DNA of 64,000 bases from DATARH01 sp036008175 (GTDB lineage Bacteria > Pseudomonadota > Alphaproteobacteria > ATCC43930 > CGMCC-115725): NCBI GenBank assembly GCA_036008175.1, contig DASYOB010000004.1:1-64000 (forward strand), read 5' to 3'. Shown piece after piece: positions 56,719 through 64,000 of the stretch. A program made the translations under genes and the position numbers. Each line of letters starts with the position of its first letter. Position 1 is the stretch's first letter. The notes beneath the pieces were generated by a model. It was not told where the DNA came from. It did not search any database and was given only the letters and a program-made list of their open reading frames with translations.

Positions 56719-57582
56719 TCAGCCCGTGTGTTTGCGAATGAACGCCTTGATGCGTTCAATCGCCGGCTTCGCGTAGGGCGCGTCGGGCTTGCCGGTCATG
56801 AAGCCGTGATTGGCACCCTTGTACAGCTCCAGTTCGACCTCGCCGCCCGCCTGCTTCCAACCGGCGACGAGCCGCTGCATGGTCTCGAGCGGCACCCATT
56901 CGTCGCAGTCGCCGCCGAACACCAGCGCCGGCGGCAGATGCACCTTCTCGCCGCGGTCGAGGATCGCCGGCGGGCTGCCCTCGCTCATCGTCGCTTCATC
57001 GCCCCAGAAGGCGTGGTGGTTGTCGAGAAGCTCGGCATTACCGGCCTTCCTGGCGAGGTGATAGCGCAACAGCGGGTCGATCACGCCCCAGCCCGAAATC
57101 ACGAAGGCGGCTCGGGCATCAACTTGCGGCGCTTCGAGCAAGGGCAACGCGGCATAGCGCGGATCGTCGTGCCGCATCGCCGCGAGCAATACCTGATGCC
57201 CGCCGCTCGAGGTTCCGAACAGGCCGACCCAGTCCGGGCGGCTGCCATAGGTGCGGGCACGCGCCTTAAGCCAGCGGACGCCAAGGTTGATGTCGGCGAC
57301 CGAAGCCGGGTAGGGCGCCTTGGGCGGCATGCGGAAATCGAGCGAGGCGACGAGGATGCCGCTCTCGGCCAAGGCCTTGGCGATGAAATCGTTGTCGGTG
57401 CGGTCCTTGTTGACCCAGGCGCCACCGTGAACCTGCACCACCGCCGGATACGGACCGGTTCCGCTCGGCCGGTACAGCCGCGCCAACAATGCGCGCTCGC
57501 CCTGTCGCTGGTATTCGACATCCTCGATGCGTACCCCGGGCCGCGTCTCCGGGCGCGCATCGGCTTCGAGCGTTGTCGTCAT
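56719..57582 (-). CDS. Alpha/beta-hydrolase fold esterase/lipase (HSL-like)
   Basis: A 287-residue serine hydrolase. The HGGA oxyanion motif is in VQVHGGAWVNKDRTD, the nucleophile elbow is LFGTSSGGHQ, the acid Asp is in FGGDCDEWVP and the base His in KGANHGFM. This layout is that of the hormone-sensitive-lipase-like esterases, which open esters or lactones of small acids. It is divergent from the IclR regulator gene (136 bases between start codons), a usual arrangement for a regulated catabolic gene. Confidence 0.88.
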   Translation of the reverse strand: MTTTLEADARPETRPGVRIEDVEYQRQGERALLARLYRPSGTGPYPAVVQVHGGAWVNKDRTDNDFIAKALAESGILVASLDFRMPPKAPYPASVADINLGVRWLKARARTYGSRPDWVGLFGTSSGGHQVLLAAMRHDDPRYAALPLLEAPQVDARAAFVISGWGVIDPLLRYHLARKAGNAELLDNHHAFWGDEATMSEGSPPAILDRGEKVHLPPALVFGGDCDEWVPLETMQRLVAGWKQAGGEVELELYKGANHGFMTGKPDAPYAKPAIERIKAFIRKHTG

Positions 57583-57718
57583 TTTTCCCTCCGCAAGCGA
57601 TGGAAAAGTGTAGCAGCCGCCGGGAGCGGCGTCTGCCGGGCATTGCGCCCCGAGCTTGAACGGGCGTATTTGCCGCCCCTACTCTCTGGTTGCACATTTT
57701 CGCGTCAGGAACACAACC

Positions 57719-58627
57719 TTGCGTCGATCTGCCGGGCCCGGAAGAAGCGTCGAAGCCGATCCCGCCGAGGGCTCGTCGGGCCGCTCCTCGGCGCGAGTAA
57801 TAGCGGCGTTGGAGGCGTTGACCCGGTCCGAGGAGGGGCTTGGACTAGCCGAATTGAGCCTTGCCGTCGGCGCGCCGAAGAGCAGCCTGTTGGGCATCCT
57901 CCGCTCGCTCGTCGTACTCGGCTATCTCGCGCACAGCCACGGCCTCTATCGCCTCGGTCCGCGATCGTTCCGGCTCGCCGCCGACATGCTGGCGGTCCGG
58001 CGGTTCCCGAGTCTCGTCCGCCCGGTGCTGCAGGATCTGCACGCGCGCACGCAGGAGACGGTATTCCTAGTACAGCTCGACGCCGTCGCCCGACGCTCGA
58101 CCTATGTGGAGGGCATCGATAGCCCGAACCCGGTCCGCTACACCGTCCCCACGGGCACAACCCGCCCGCTTTATGTCTCTGCCGGCGGCTTGATGCTGCT
58201 CGCCTTTCAGGACCCGGGCTTCATCGATGCCTATCTGCGCTCGGTGCCGCTCGACCCGCTGACCCCGCGCACGATCACCGATGTCGGCAAATTGCGGCAG
58301 CGGTTGCAGACGATCCGCCGCGAGGGCTTTGCCGTCAGCATCGGCGAGACAGTGCCGGGCGCGGCCGGGCTGGCGGCGCCGATCTTCAACGCCGACGGCA
58401 GCGTCACCGCCGGGCTGCTGATCGCCGCGCCGGTAGAGCGCTTCGAAAAGCGGCTGCCGGAATTCAAGCGGCTATTGCGCGAGGCGACCTCGATCGTGTC
58501 CGGGATCACCCCGGGCCCGGCGCCGGAAGCGCCCGCATTGGGAGCGCCGGCGCCATCGGAAGCACGGCCCGCCGGCCGCCGTCGAGGCCGTCGCGTGGTC
58601 GGGTCCGACGTGGCGACCGGCGATTGA
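57719..58627 (+). CDS. IclR-family transcriptional regulator
   Basis: A 302-residue IclR-type regulator. The N-terminal winged helix (about 25-85, LGLAELSLAVGAPKSSLLGILRSLVVLGYL) is followed by the effector-binding GAF-like domain (SLVRPVLQDLHARTQETVFLVQL, GTTRPLYVSAGGLMLLAF, VSIGETVPGAAGLAAPIF). A Pro/Ala/Arg-rich extension of about 40 residues ends the protein. The start is a TTG at 57719 with AGGAA upstream; a TTG at 57656 is possible. It diverges from the hydrolase and is followed by the monooxygenase, which it probably controls. Confidence 0.9.
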   Translation: MRRSAGPGRSVEADPAEGSSGRSSARVIAALEALTRSEEGLGLAELSLAVGAPKSSLLGILRSLVVLGYLAHSHGLYRLGPRSFRLAADMLAVRRFPSLVRPVLQDLHARTQETVFLVQLDAVARRSTYVEGIDSPNPVRYTVPTGTTRPLYVSAGGLMLLAFQDPGFIDAYLRSVPLDPLTPRTITDVGKLRQRLQTIRREGFAVSIGETVPGAAGLAAPIFNADGSVTAGLLIAAPVERFEKRLPEFKRLLREATSIVSGITPGPAPEAPALGAPAPSEARPAGRRRGRRVVGSDVATGD

Positions 58628-58639
58628 CCAAGCCCGCAG

Positions 58640-58669
58640 CGGCGTTCAGATTGCGGAACGGCGTTCAGA
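58640..58669. promoter_or_regulatory. Direct repeat CGGCGTTCAGA, candidate operator
   Basis: CGGCGTTCAGA occurs at 58640-58650 and again at 58659-58669, 19 bases apart from start to start, or about two helical turns. Both copies lie in the 67-base gap between the IclR gene and the monooxygenase start at 58695. Direct or inverted repeats here would suit a regulator binding to the monooxygenase promoter; the link to the IclR protein is a guess. Confidence 0.45.
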
Positions 58670-58694
58670 AACAGCCTAGGGACTCGGTAGCGCG

Positions 58695-59837
58695 ATGATC
58701 AAACGGTTCCATGCTCTGTATGTCGGCCAGATCGAGCTCGACAATATCGGCCTCGACGGCACCCCGGCGAACGACCGGCGCTACTCGAACGAGCGGCTGT
58801 CGGAGGTGTTCGCGGCCTCGCGCGAGGTCGCGCGGGTGATGGACGGGCTCGGCTATTACTGCTTCTGGGGCGCCGAGCATCATTTCCAGCGCGAAGGCTA
58901 TGAGTGCATCCCCAATTTGGTCCAGTGGGGGCTATGGCTGGCGACACAGACGCGGCAGCTCAAATTCGGCTGCGCCTTTAACGTCCTGCCGATGTGGCAC
59001 CCGATCCGCCTCGCGGAAGATTATGCGATGGCCGACATTGTCACCGACGGAAGGGTGATCATGGGGGTGGGGCGCGGCTATCACACCCGCGAGGTCGAGA
59101 GCTTCGGCGCGCCATTGCTCGACGCCGCGGCCAATCGCGACCTGTTCGAGGAGCAGTTGCAGCTCTTGTTGAGGTGCTTCAACGAGGAGCAGTTCCACCA
59201 CAAGGGCAAATATTACGAATGCCCGCCGCCGGTACCCTATCGCGGCTACGATCTCACGGACATCACGATGGTGCCGCGGCCGAAGCACCTGCCGGTCGAG
59301 ATTTTCATGCCAATCGCCAGCGGCCGCACGATCGACATGATGGCGCAATACGGCCTGAAGGCGATGGTGACGCTGAACGGCGAAAAAATCCTCGACGACG
59401 TGGTGCGCGCCTTCCACGATGCCTGCCACCGCCATAACCGTCCGACGCAGCTCGGACAGGACATGGTCTGGGGCGCCGGCATCTATCTCGCCGACAGCCA
59501 GGAAGAAGCGATCCGCCGGCTCGAGCCCTCGCATGACGAACGCTACAAATGGTTCGCGCCGTTCGGCTTCGTGCGCTACGCCGATGAGCAGGGCCGCACC
59601 TGGGGCACGCCCGGCGCGCCCGCCACGGTGCCTACATTGCGCGAGGGGGTGAAGCAGAAGGCGTGGTTCTGCGGGACGCCGGCCCAGGTCATCGACGGCA
59701 TCAAGTCGATCGAGGCGAAATACCCCGGCCTCGAAGACTTCATGGTCCATTGGGCCGAGGGCCTGCCGCCGAGCGAGTTCATCGAGCAGCTGCGCTGGTT
59801 CGCCAAGGACGTCATGCCGGCCTTCAACCGCGACTGA
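58695..59837 (+). CDS. Luciferase-like (LLM class) flavin-dependent monooxygenase
   Basis: A 380-residue flavin monooxygenase of the bacterial-luciferase superfamily. Markers include VMDGLGYYCFWGAEHHFQREGYE, WLATQTRQLKFGCAFNVLPMWHPIRLAEDYAMADIVTDGRVIMGVGRGYHTREVESFG and LPVEIFMPIASGRTIDMMAQYG. The long form (about 380) resembles enzymes that oxidise alkanals, terpenes or nitriloacetate-like compounds with FMNH2 supplied by a reductase. No reductase is next to it. It starts 67 bases after the IclR gene. Confidence 0.9.
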   Translation: MIKRFHALYVGQIELDNIGLDGTPANDRRYSNERLSEVFAASREVARVMDGLGYYCFWGAEHHFQREGYECIPNLVQWGLWLATQTRQLKFGCAFNVLPMWHPIRLAEDYAMADIVTDGRVIMGVGRGYHTREVESFGAPLLDAAANRDLFEEQLQLLLRCFNEEQFHHKGKYYECPPPVPYRGYDLTDITMVPRPKHLPVEIFMPIASGRTIDMMAQYGLKAMVTLNGEKILDDVVRAFHDACHRHNRPTQLGQDMVWGAGIYLADSQEEAIRRLEPSHDERYKWFAPFGFVRYADEQGRTWGTPGAPATVPTLREGVKQKAWFCGTPAQVIDGIKSIEAKYPGLEDFMVHWAEGLPPSEFIEQLRWFAKDVMPAFNRD

Positions 59838-60542
59838 TCAGTCGCGGCCGAGGACGGCGCTAGCGGTCTGGTTGAACAGGATTTTGCGCTCCTCGTCGGA
59901 GGGCGGTGCGTTGCGGCGCCATTCCTTGCCGAGATCGACGCCCCTTTGCACCGCCGGCCGATCTCTGACCGCAGCGCGCCAGCGCGACACGTTCGGGAAG
60001 TCGTCGAGCGGCTGGCCCAATGGCTTCGCGATCAGCACCCAGGGCCAGCTCGCCATGTCGGCGATCGAATATTCGCCGACGATGAATTCGCGCCCCTCCA
60101 ACCGGCGCTCCAGGACGCCCAGGCAGCGATTGTATTCGTCGGCGTAGCGCTTGTGCGAATAGGGGTGCTCGCCCTGCGCGTAATTGACGAAGTGGCTCAG
60201 CTGGCCGGCCATCGGCCCCAAATTGCCGACCTGCCAGAACAGCCATTCCAGCGTCTCCTTCCGCCCGTGCCGACTCTGCGGCATGAACCGGCCGCTCTTC
60301 TCGGCGAGGTGGATCAGGATCGCGCCGGACTCGAATACTGGCAGCGGCCCGTCCGGGTCGTCGTGATCCACGATAGCGGGCATGCGGTTATTCGGGCTGA
60401 TCTTCAGGAACTCGGGCTTGAACTGATCCCCCTTGCCGATATTGACCGGGACGACGCGATACTCGAGGCCGCATTCCTCGAGCATGATTGCGACCTTCCA
60501 GCCGTTCGGCGTCGGCCAGTAGTAGAAATCGATCACAATCAC
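59838..60542 (-). CDS. Glutathione transferase (Ure2p/YfcG-like)
   Basis: A 234-residue glutathione transferase. The N-terminal thioredoxin-like domain has YYWPTPNGWKVAIMLEECGL (Thr-Pro-Asn site as in YfcG-type enzymes), the cis-Pro in ISPNNRMPAIVDHD and the gamma-Glu site in PVFESGAILIHLAEK. The C-terminal domain ends with the N-capping box in EYSIADMASWPW. YfcG-like members reduce disulfides or remove glutathione. It overlaps the CoA-transferase stop by four bases; the stop of the monooxygenase is adjacent on the other strand. Confidence 0.9.
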   Translation of the reverse strand: MIVIDFYYWPTPNGWKVAIMLEECGLEYRVVPVNIGKGDQFKPEFLKISPNNRMPAIVDHDDPDGPLPVFESGAILIHLAEKSGRFMPQSRHGRKETLEWLFWQVGNLGPMAGQLSHFVNYAQGEHPYSHKRYADEYNRCLGVLERRLEGREFIVGEYSIADMASWPWVLIAKPLGQPLDDFPNVSRWRAAVRDRPAVQRGVDLGKEWRRNAPPSDEERKILFNQTASAVLGRD

Positions 60543-61741
60543 TCTCCATCGGCTGCGAGCGACACGCGGTTCGCGCGCAATCCCGCGATCTCGGCGGGGG
60601 CGTAGCCAAGCTCGCTAAGGACTGCCTCGGTGTGCTCGCCGAGCGCCGGCGCACCGTGTCGGATCTCGGCCGGCGTCCTCGAAAAACGTGCGGCGGCCCG
60701 AGTCTGGCGCAGCCGTCCCGCCGCCGGATGGTCGTATTCCTCGAGGAGGCCCAGTTCCCGCACCTGCTCGTGGCGGATGACCTGATTGCGGGTCAATACC
60801 GGCGCGCAGGGCACATTCGCCGCGGTGATGATGTCGAGCCATTCCGTGGTCGGGCGAGCCAGCAACGCCTCCTGGGTCAGGCGCAGCCGTTCGTCGACGT
60901 TTTCCGCCCGCAGCGCCGGCGTCTTGAAGCGCGGATCGTCGAGCCATTCGGGATGCTCGACCGCGTTTGCCAGCCCCGCCCATTGCCGATCGGTCTGCAC
61001 CGCCACTGTCATGTAGCCGTCGGCGGTCTGGTAGATCAGATCGGTCGCGCTCGCCGCCGCCTCCTGCCGCACCGGATCGTCGCCGACAAAGGTCTGGCCG
61101 CTCATGTCGGAAGCCCACAAAAAGGCAAGCACCGCCTCCAGCATCGACAAGCGCACATGCTGGCCCTCGCCGGTCCGCTCGCGCGACAATAATGCCGCGG
61201 TGATCGCCTGCGAGGCGCTGATCGCGGTCAATTTGTCGGGCAAGATCGTGCGCAGCATGCGCGGACGTGCCTCGTCCGATCCCGCCTGCACCGTGGCGAG
61301 GCCAGAAAAGCCCTGGATCAGCGGGTCGTACACCGGCTTTTGTGCATATGGACCCTTCTCGCCGAAGCCGCTGATCGAGACATAGACGATATTCGGCGCA
61401 ACGGCCCGAACTGCGTCCTCGCCGATGCCAAGACGCTCGGCGACACCGGGCCGGTAATTCTGGATGAACACATCCGCGGTCGCCGCGAGCCGCATCAGCG
61501 CCTCTTTTGCCTGCGGGTCCTTCAGGTCCAATACCATGGAGCGCTTGTTGCGGTTTATGTTCAGGAAACCGGCGGAAAACCCTCCGCGCCGATTGGCGCC
61601 GGCGCGGGTATGGTCGCCGCCGTCGGGTGGCTCGACCTTGATCACCTCGGCGCCTTGGTCGGCGAGGATCATTGTCGCCAGCGGCCCCGAGACGTTCGAG
61701 GTCAGATCCACGATGCGATAGCCGTGCAATGGTCCCGGCAT
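60539..61741 (-). CDS. Family III CoA-transferase (CaiB/BaiF type)
   Basis: A 400-residue CoA-transferase of family III. The N-terminus is YRIVDLTSNVSGPLATMILADQGAEVIKVE, followed by NINRNKRSMVLDLKDPQAKEAL and the probable catalytic Asp139 in PVYDPLIQGFSGL. It is of the group often seen in aromatic- and terpene-acid pathways. It is the second such gene in the window but clearly distinct from the first. It overlaps the downstream glutathione transferase gene by four bases and diverges from the AtuA-like gene by 68 bases. Confidence 0.92.
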   Translation of the reverse strand: MPGPLHGYRIVDLTSNVSGPLATMILADQGAEVIKVEPPDGGDHTRAGANRRGGFSAGFLNINRNKRSMVLDLKDPQAKEALMRLAATADVFIQNYRPGVAERLGIGEDAVRAVAPNIVYVSISGFGEKGPYAQKPVYDPLIQGFSGLATVQAGSDEARPRMLRTILPDKLTAISASQAITAALLSRERTGEGQHVRLSMLEAVLAFLWASDMSGQTFVGDDPVRQEAAASATDLIYQTADGYMTVAVQTDRQWAGLANAVEHPEWLDDPRFKTPALRAENVDERLRLTQEALLARPTTEWLDIITAANVPCAPVLTRNQVIRHEQVRELGLLEEYDHPAAGRLRQTRAAARFSRTPAEIRHGAPALGEHTEAVLSELGYAPAEIAGLRANRVSLAADGE

Positions 61742-61809
61742 GGTTCACCTTCTCGATCGGCTTCCGCTAATATGGCCGATCCCGCGCGCTTGCGGCACCC
61801 ATTACGAGT

Positions 61810-63225
61810 TTGCCTTTGCCCGTCTCGACCCAGCAGCGACGTTCGGCCGTTCGGACAGACAATGAGCCGAGCCTTCGCATCGTCTGCCCGAACGGGCATC
61901 TCGGCTTCGCGCCGATCAAGACCGGCAGCTTCGTCATCGGCTGCGCCGCCGAGCCCGATCTGATCTGCGCCGATTCCGGCTCGTGCGATGTAGGGCCGGT
62001 GCCGCTCGGCGCCGATATCTCGTCGAGCCCGCGGCGATGGCAGGAGCACGACCTCGAAGTAATGCTGCTCGCGTCCCGCCGGCTCGGCGTGCCGATGATT
62101 ATCGGCTCGGCCGGCGACACCGGGACGAACAGCCGGGTCGATCTGTTTGTCGAAATCCTTCGCGATCTCGCCCGCAAGCACGGGCTGAAAAAATTTCGGA
62201 TCGGCTATTTCTATTCGGAGGTCGGGAAAGAGGAGCTGCGCGGCCGCATCCGCGACGGCGATGCCGTCGAGGGGCTGGACGACCGCCCGGCGCTCGACCT
62301 TGCGACCCTCGATGCAACCGACCGCGTCGTCGCGGTGGCCGGCGTGCACCCATACATCAAGCTGTTGGACGAAGGCGCCGACGTGATCATCGGCGGCCGC
62401 AGCAGCGATTGCGCGATCTTCGCCGCGCCGGCAATCCGCTGCGGATTTCCGGCGGGGCTCGCCTATTTCTACGGCAAGATCCTGGAATGCGCCTCGTTCT
62501 GCGCCGAGCCCTACGGCGCCAAGGAATCGGTGCTCGGCGAGATCACGATGGACGACGTCAAGGTGACCGCAATGTTGCCCGAGCAGCGCTGCACCATCGC
62601 CTCTGTCGCCGGGCATGCGATGTACGAGCGCGCGAACCCGTTCTACGAACACTTCCTCGGCGGCCATCTCGATATGAGCGAGTGCCATTACGAGCAGTAT
62701 GACGATCGCACCACCCGGATCACCGGGCCACGGTATGTGCCGGCACGCGAGCTGCGGGTGAAACTCGAAGGCTCGGGCAAGATCGGCGAGCGCTATGTCG
62801 GCATCGTCGGCGTGCGCGACCCCTACACGATCGCGCATATCGACGATGTCATCGGCTGGGCGCGGCAGCAGGCCAGAGAGCAGCTCGGCGATAGCGGCTA
62901 CGAGCTGCATTTCACCGTCTATGGCCGCGACGCCATTCTCGGCGAATTGGAGCCGCTGAAGGCCACGCCGGCGCACGAGATCGGCATCGTCGTGCAGGGC
63001 ATCGCGCGGACCCGCGAACTGGCCGAGGAAGCCTGCATGATCGGCACCCGGCAAATGTTCTATGCCCGGCTGCCGCGGGTAAAGGGCACGGCCGGCGGCG
63101 TCGCCTTTCTGCTCGACGAGGTCATGCCGGCAAGCCCGGCCTATCGCTGGACCTTGAACCACACGATGCGGGTCGATGACCCGCTCGAGCTGTTTCCGAC
63201 CTTTCTGACCGAGGCAGGCGTTTGA
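61810..63225 (+). CDS. AtuA-like acyclic terpene utilisation family protein (DUF1446)
   Basis: A 471-residue protein of the AtuA/DUF1446 family. Recognisable parts are the N-terminal GFAPIKTGSFVIGCAAEPDLICADSGSCDVGPVPLG, IIGSAGDTGTNSRVDLFVEILRD, ADVIIGGRSSDCAIFAAPAIRCGFPAGLAYFYGK and ECASFCAEP. AtuA is needed for citronellol/geranyl degradation in Pseudomonas, but its reaction is unknown. Many family members, like this one, are paired with a DUF4387 protein in unrelated clusters. The start is a TTG at 61810; TTG 61816 is the alternative. The next gene overlaps its stop by one base. Confidence 0.88.
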   Translation: MPLPVSTQQRRSAVRTDNEPSLRIVCPNGHLGFAPIKTGSFVIGCAAEPDLICADSGSCDVGPVPLGADISSSPRRWQEHDLEVMLLASRRLGVPMIIGSAGDTGTNSRVDLFVEILRDLARKHGLKKFRIGYFYSEVGKEELRGRIRDGDAVEGLDDRPALDLATLDATDRVVAVAGVHPYIKLLDEGADVIIGGRSSDCAIFAAPAIRCGFPAGLAYFYGKILECASFCAEPYGAKESVLGEITMDDVKVTAMLPEQRCTIASVAGHAMYERANPFYEHFLGGHLDMSECHYEQYDDRTTRITGPRYVPARELRVKLEGSGKIGERYVGIVGVRDPYTIAHIDDVIGWARQQAREQLGDSGYELHFTVYGRDAILGELEPLKATPAHEIGIVVQGIARTRELAEEACMIGTRQMFYARLPRVKGTAGGVAFLLDEVMPASPAYRWTLNHTMRVDDPLELFPTFLTEAGV

Positions 63226-63548
63226 TGGCGACGCGCACCCTCGCCGAGATCGCCAAGACGATCCGCAGCAAGAATGCCGGGGTCGATCGCATCACCTTCG
63301 ATCTGATCTTCGCCGAGCGCGCCGATTACGAGCTGGTGCGGCGGAGCGGCGTCGTCTCGCGTAGCGCGGTGTGCCGGATCTTCGGCATCGAGGACAGCCG
63401 CATCACCGATTACGTCGAGTTCGACCCAGCATTGGCGATCAAGTTCACGATCCGCCGCACGGTACCGAGCGGCAGCCCGGGCGACGGCGACACCTTCGGC
63501 AGCCAGCAATACGGCCCGCTTCTGGGCATTGAAGTACCTGAGGGGTAA
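63225..63548 (+). CDS. DUF4387 protein, partner of the AtuA-like protein
   Basis: A 107-residue DUF4387 protein. Family features are LAEIAKTIRSKNAGVDRITFDLIFAERADYELVRRSG, a VCRIFGIEDSRITDYVEFDPALAIKFTIRR core and SGSPGDGDTFGSQQYGPLL at the end. In the databases I remember, DUF4387 is nearly always encoded directly after a DUF1446 protein and can be fused to it, so the two likely form one enzyme. The ATG shares one base with the upstream TGA, so expression is coupled. Confidence 0.85.
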   Translation: MATRTLAEIAKTIRSKNAGVDRITFDLIFAERADYELVRRSGVVSRSAVCRIFGIEDSRITDYVEFDPALAIKFTIRRTVPSGSPGDGDTFGSQQYGPLLGIEVPEG

Positions 63549-63625
63549 TCGCGGCGATTTGTGTTTAAGCGGGCGCGCTCGGCATGCGATGCTGAGGTCA
63601 TTCCACGCCTCGGAGGGAAGAAATC

Positions 63626-64000
63626 ATGGCGAAATACATGCTGGTCAGCTTCAAGACCTGCCCGTGGGTGCAGCGCTCGGCGATCGTGCTGCGCGAGAAG
63701 AACACCGCGTTCGAGTTCCGCCACATCGAGCCCGACAACCGGCCCGACTGGTTTCTGGCGATCTCGCCGCACAAAAAGGTGCCGGTGATCCGCATCGACG
63801 ACAAGGAGTCGCTGTTCGAGTCGAACGCGATCAACGAATACCTCGATGAGACGATCGCGCCGCGGCTGCACCCCGAAGACCCGATGACGCGCGCGATCAA
63901 CCGCGCCTGGACCGATTACGTGCCGACCTTCGCCTCGTCGGTGACCGGCTGCGCCTATGCAGCGACCGAAGCCGATTACGAGAAGGCCGTGGCGAAGATC
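63626..64000 (+). CDS. Glutathione transferase, C-terminal part beyond window
   Basis: The first 125 residues of a glutathione transferase; the gene runs off the right edge. The N-terminal domain shows the Cys-containing active-site motif in FKTCPWVQRSAIVLREK (CPWV, like the omega/beta or stringent-starvation type), the cis-Pro in KKVPVIRI and the gamma-Glu site in ESLFESNAINEYLDE. GGAGGG lies ten bases upstream of the ATG. Its Cys type differs from the Ure2p-like enzyme at 59.8 kb. It may belong to the AtuA/DUF4387 unit, from whose stop it is 77 bases away. Confidence 0.88.
   Translation, partial: MAKYMLVSFKTCPWVQRSAIVLREKNTAFEFRHIEPDNRPDWFLAISPHKKVPVIRIDDKESLFESNAINEYLDETIAPRLHPEDPMTRAINRAWTDYVPTFASSVTGCAYAATEADYEKAVAKI

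Overview
The window is a gapless stretch of a GC-rich (roughly two thirds G+C) alphaproteobacterial chromosome. That call rests on the gene set: a DivK-type single-domain response regulator, RpoH with its region-2/3 box, the cytochrome c / KdsB / prephenate dehydratase neighbourhood, an sdhC-sdhD-sdhA-sdhB operon, a DUF1127 protein, a Flp pilin and a ChrA transporter. The many CoA-transferases, luciferase-like monooxygenases and glutathione transferases suggest a metabolically versatile soil or freshwater lineage (Rhodospirillales or Hyphomicrobiales-like). Genus cannot be told from the sequence. No tRNA, rRNA, CRISPR array, prophage or intact insertion sequence was seen.

Layout. 1-4.9 kb: a truncated hydantoinase-B gene, a PRC-barrel protein, then an enolase-superfamily dehydratase, a cupin and a family III CoA-transferase (small-molecule catabolism). 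5-14.2 kb: housekeeping genes (hemC, SLC13-type transporter, UvrD/PcrA helicase, prmA, DUF1127, a serine/threonine dehydratase, DUF3775, acyl-CoA dehydrogenase). 14.2-15.4 kb: a decayed patch holding the tail of an ABC substrate-binding gene and pieces of TPR-type adenylate cyclase genes. 15.4-18.1 kb: phosphonoacetate hydrolase and a second alkaline-phosphatase-superfamily enzyme, separated by two palindromic repeat units. 18.2-21.2 kb: a tight PadR regulator / multicopper oxidase / ChrA operon. 21.2-24.8 kb: mepA, divK, maiA and a CtpA protease, followed by about 840 bases without a gene.

25.6-37 kb: a MetX-like acyltransferase, a small lipoprotein, argE (no standard start codon), folE, apaG, a secreted Cys-rich protein, an F420-type oxidoreductase, an HNH nuclease, rpoH, rluD, a small membrane protein, a glycosyltransferase overlapping bluB, and an orphan Flp pilin. 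37-42.6 kb: an MFS exporter, an Atm1-type ABC exporter, a response regulator, meaB and two small envelope proteins. 42.6-46.9 kb: the succinate dehydrogenase operon with an amidohydrolase downstream. 47-53.4 kb: cytochrome c, hisN, yejA and yejB on one strand, with kdsB and pheA divergent; yejE and yejF do not follow yejB.

53.4-64 kb is a catabolic block: TauD-type dioxygenase, MHS transporter, HpcH/HpaI aldolase, alpha/beta hydrolase, IclR regulator, luciferase-like monooxygenase, glutathione transferase, CoA-transferase, AtuA-like protein with its DUF4387 partner, and a second glutathione transferase cut by the right edge. Together they look like uptake, oxygenation, CoA activation and retro-aldol cleavage of an unidentified acid, under IclR control; this is inference from gene content. 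Nothing in the window is clearly a new defence or mobile system. The least ordinary items are the PadR/multicopper oxidase/ChrA operon, the orphan yejAB pair, the AtuA/DUF4387 block, the paired palindromic repeats and several candidate operators.
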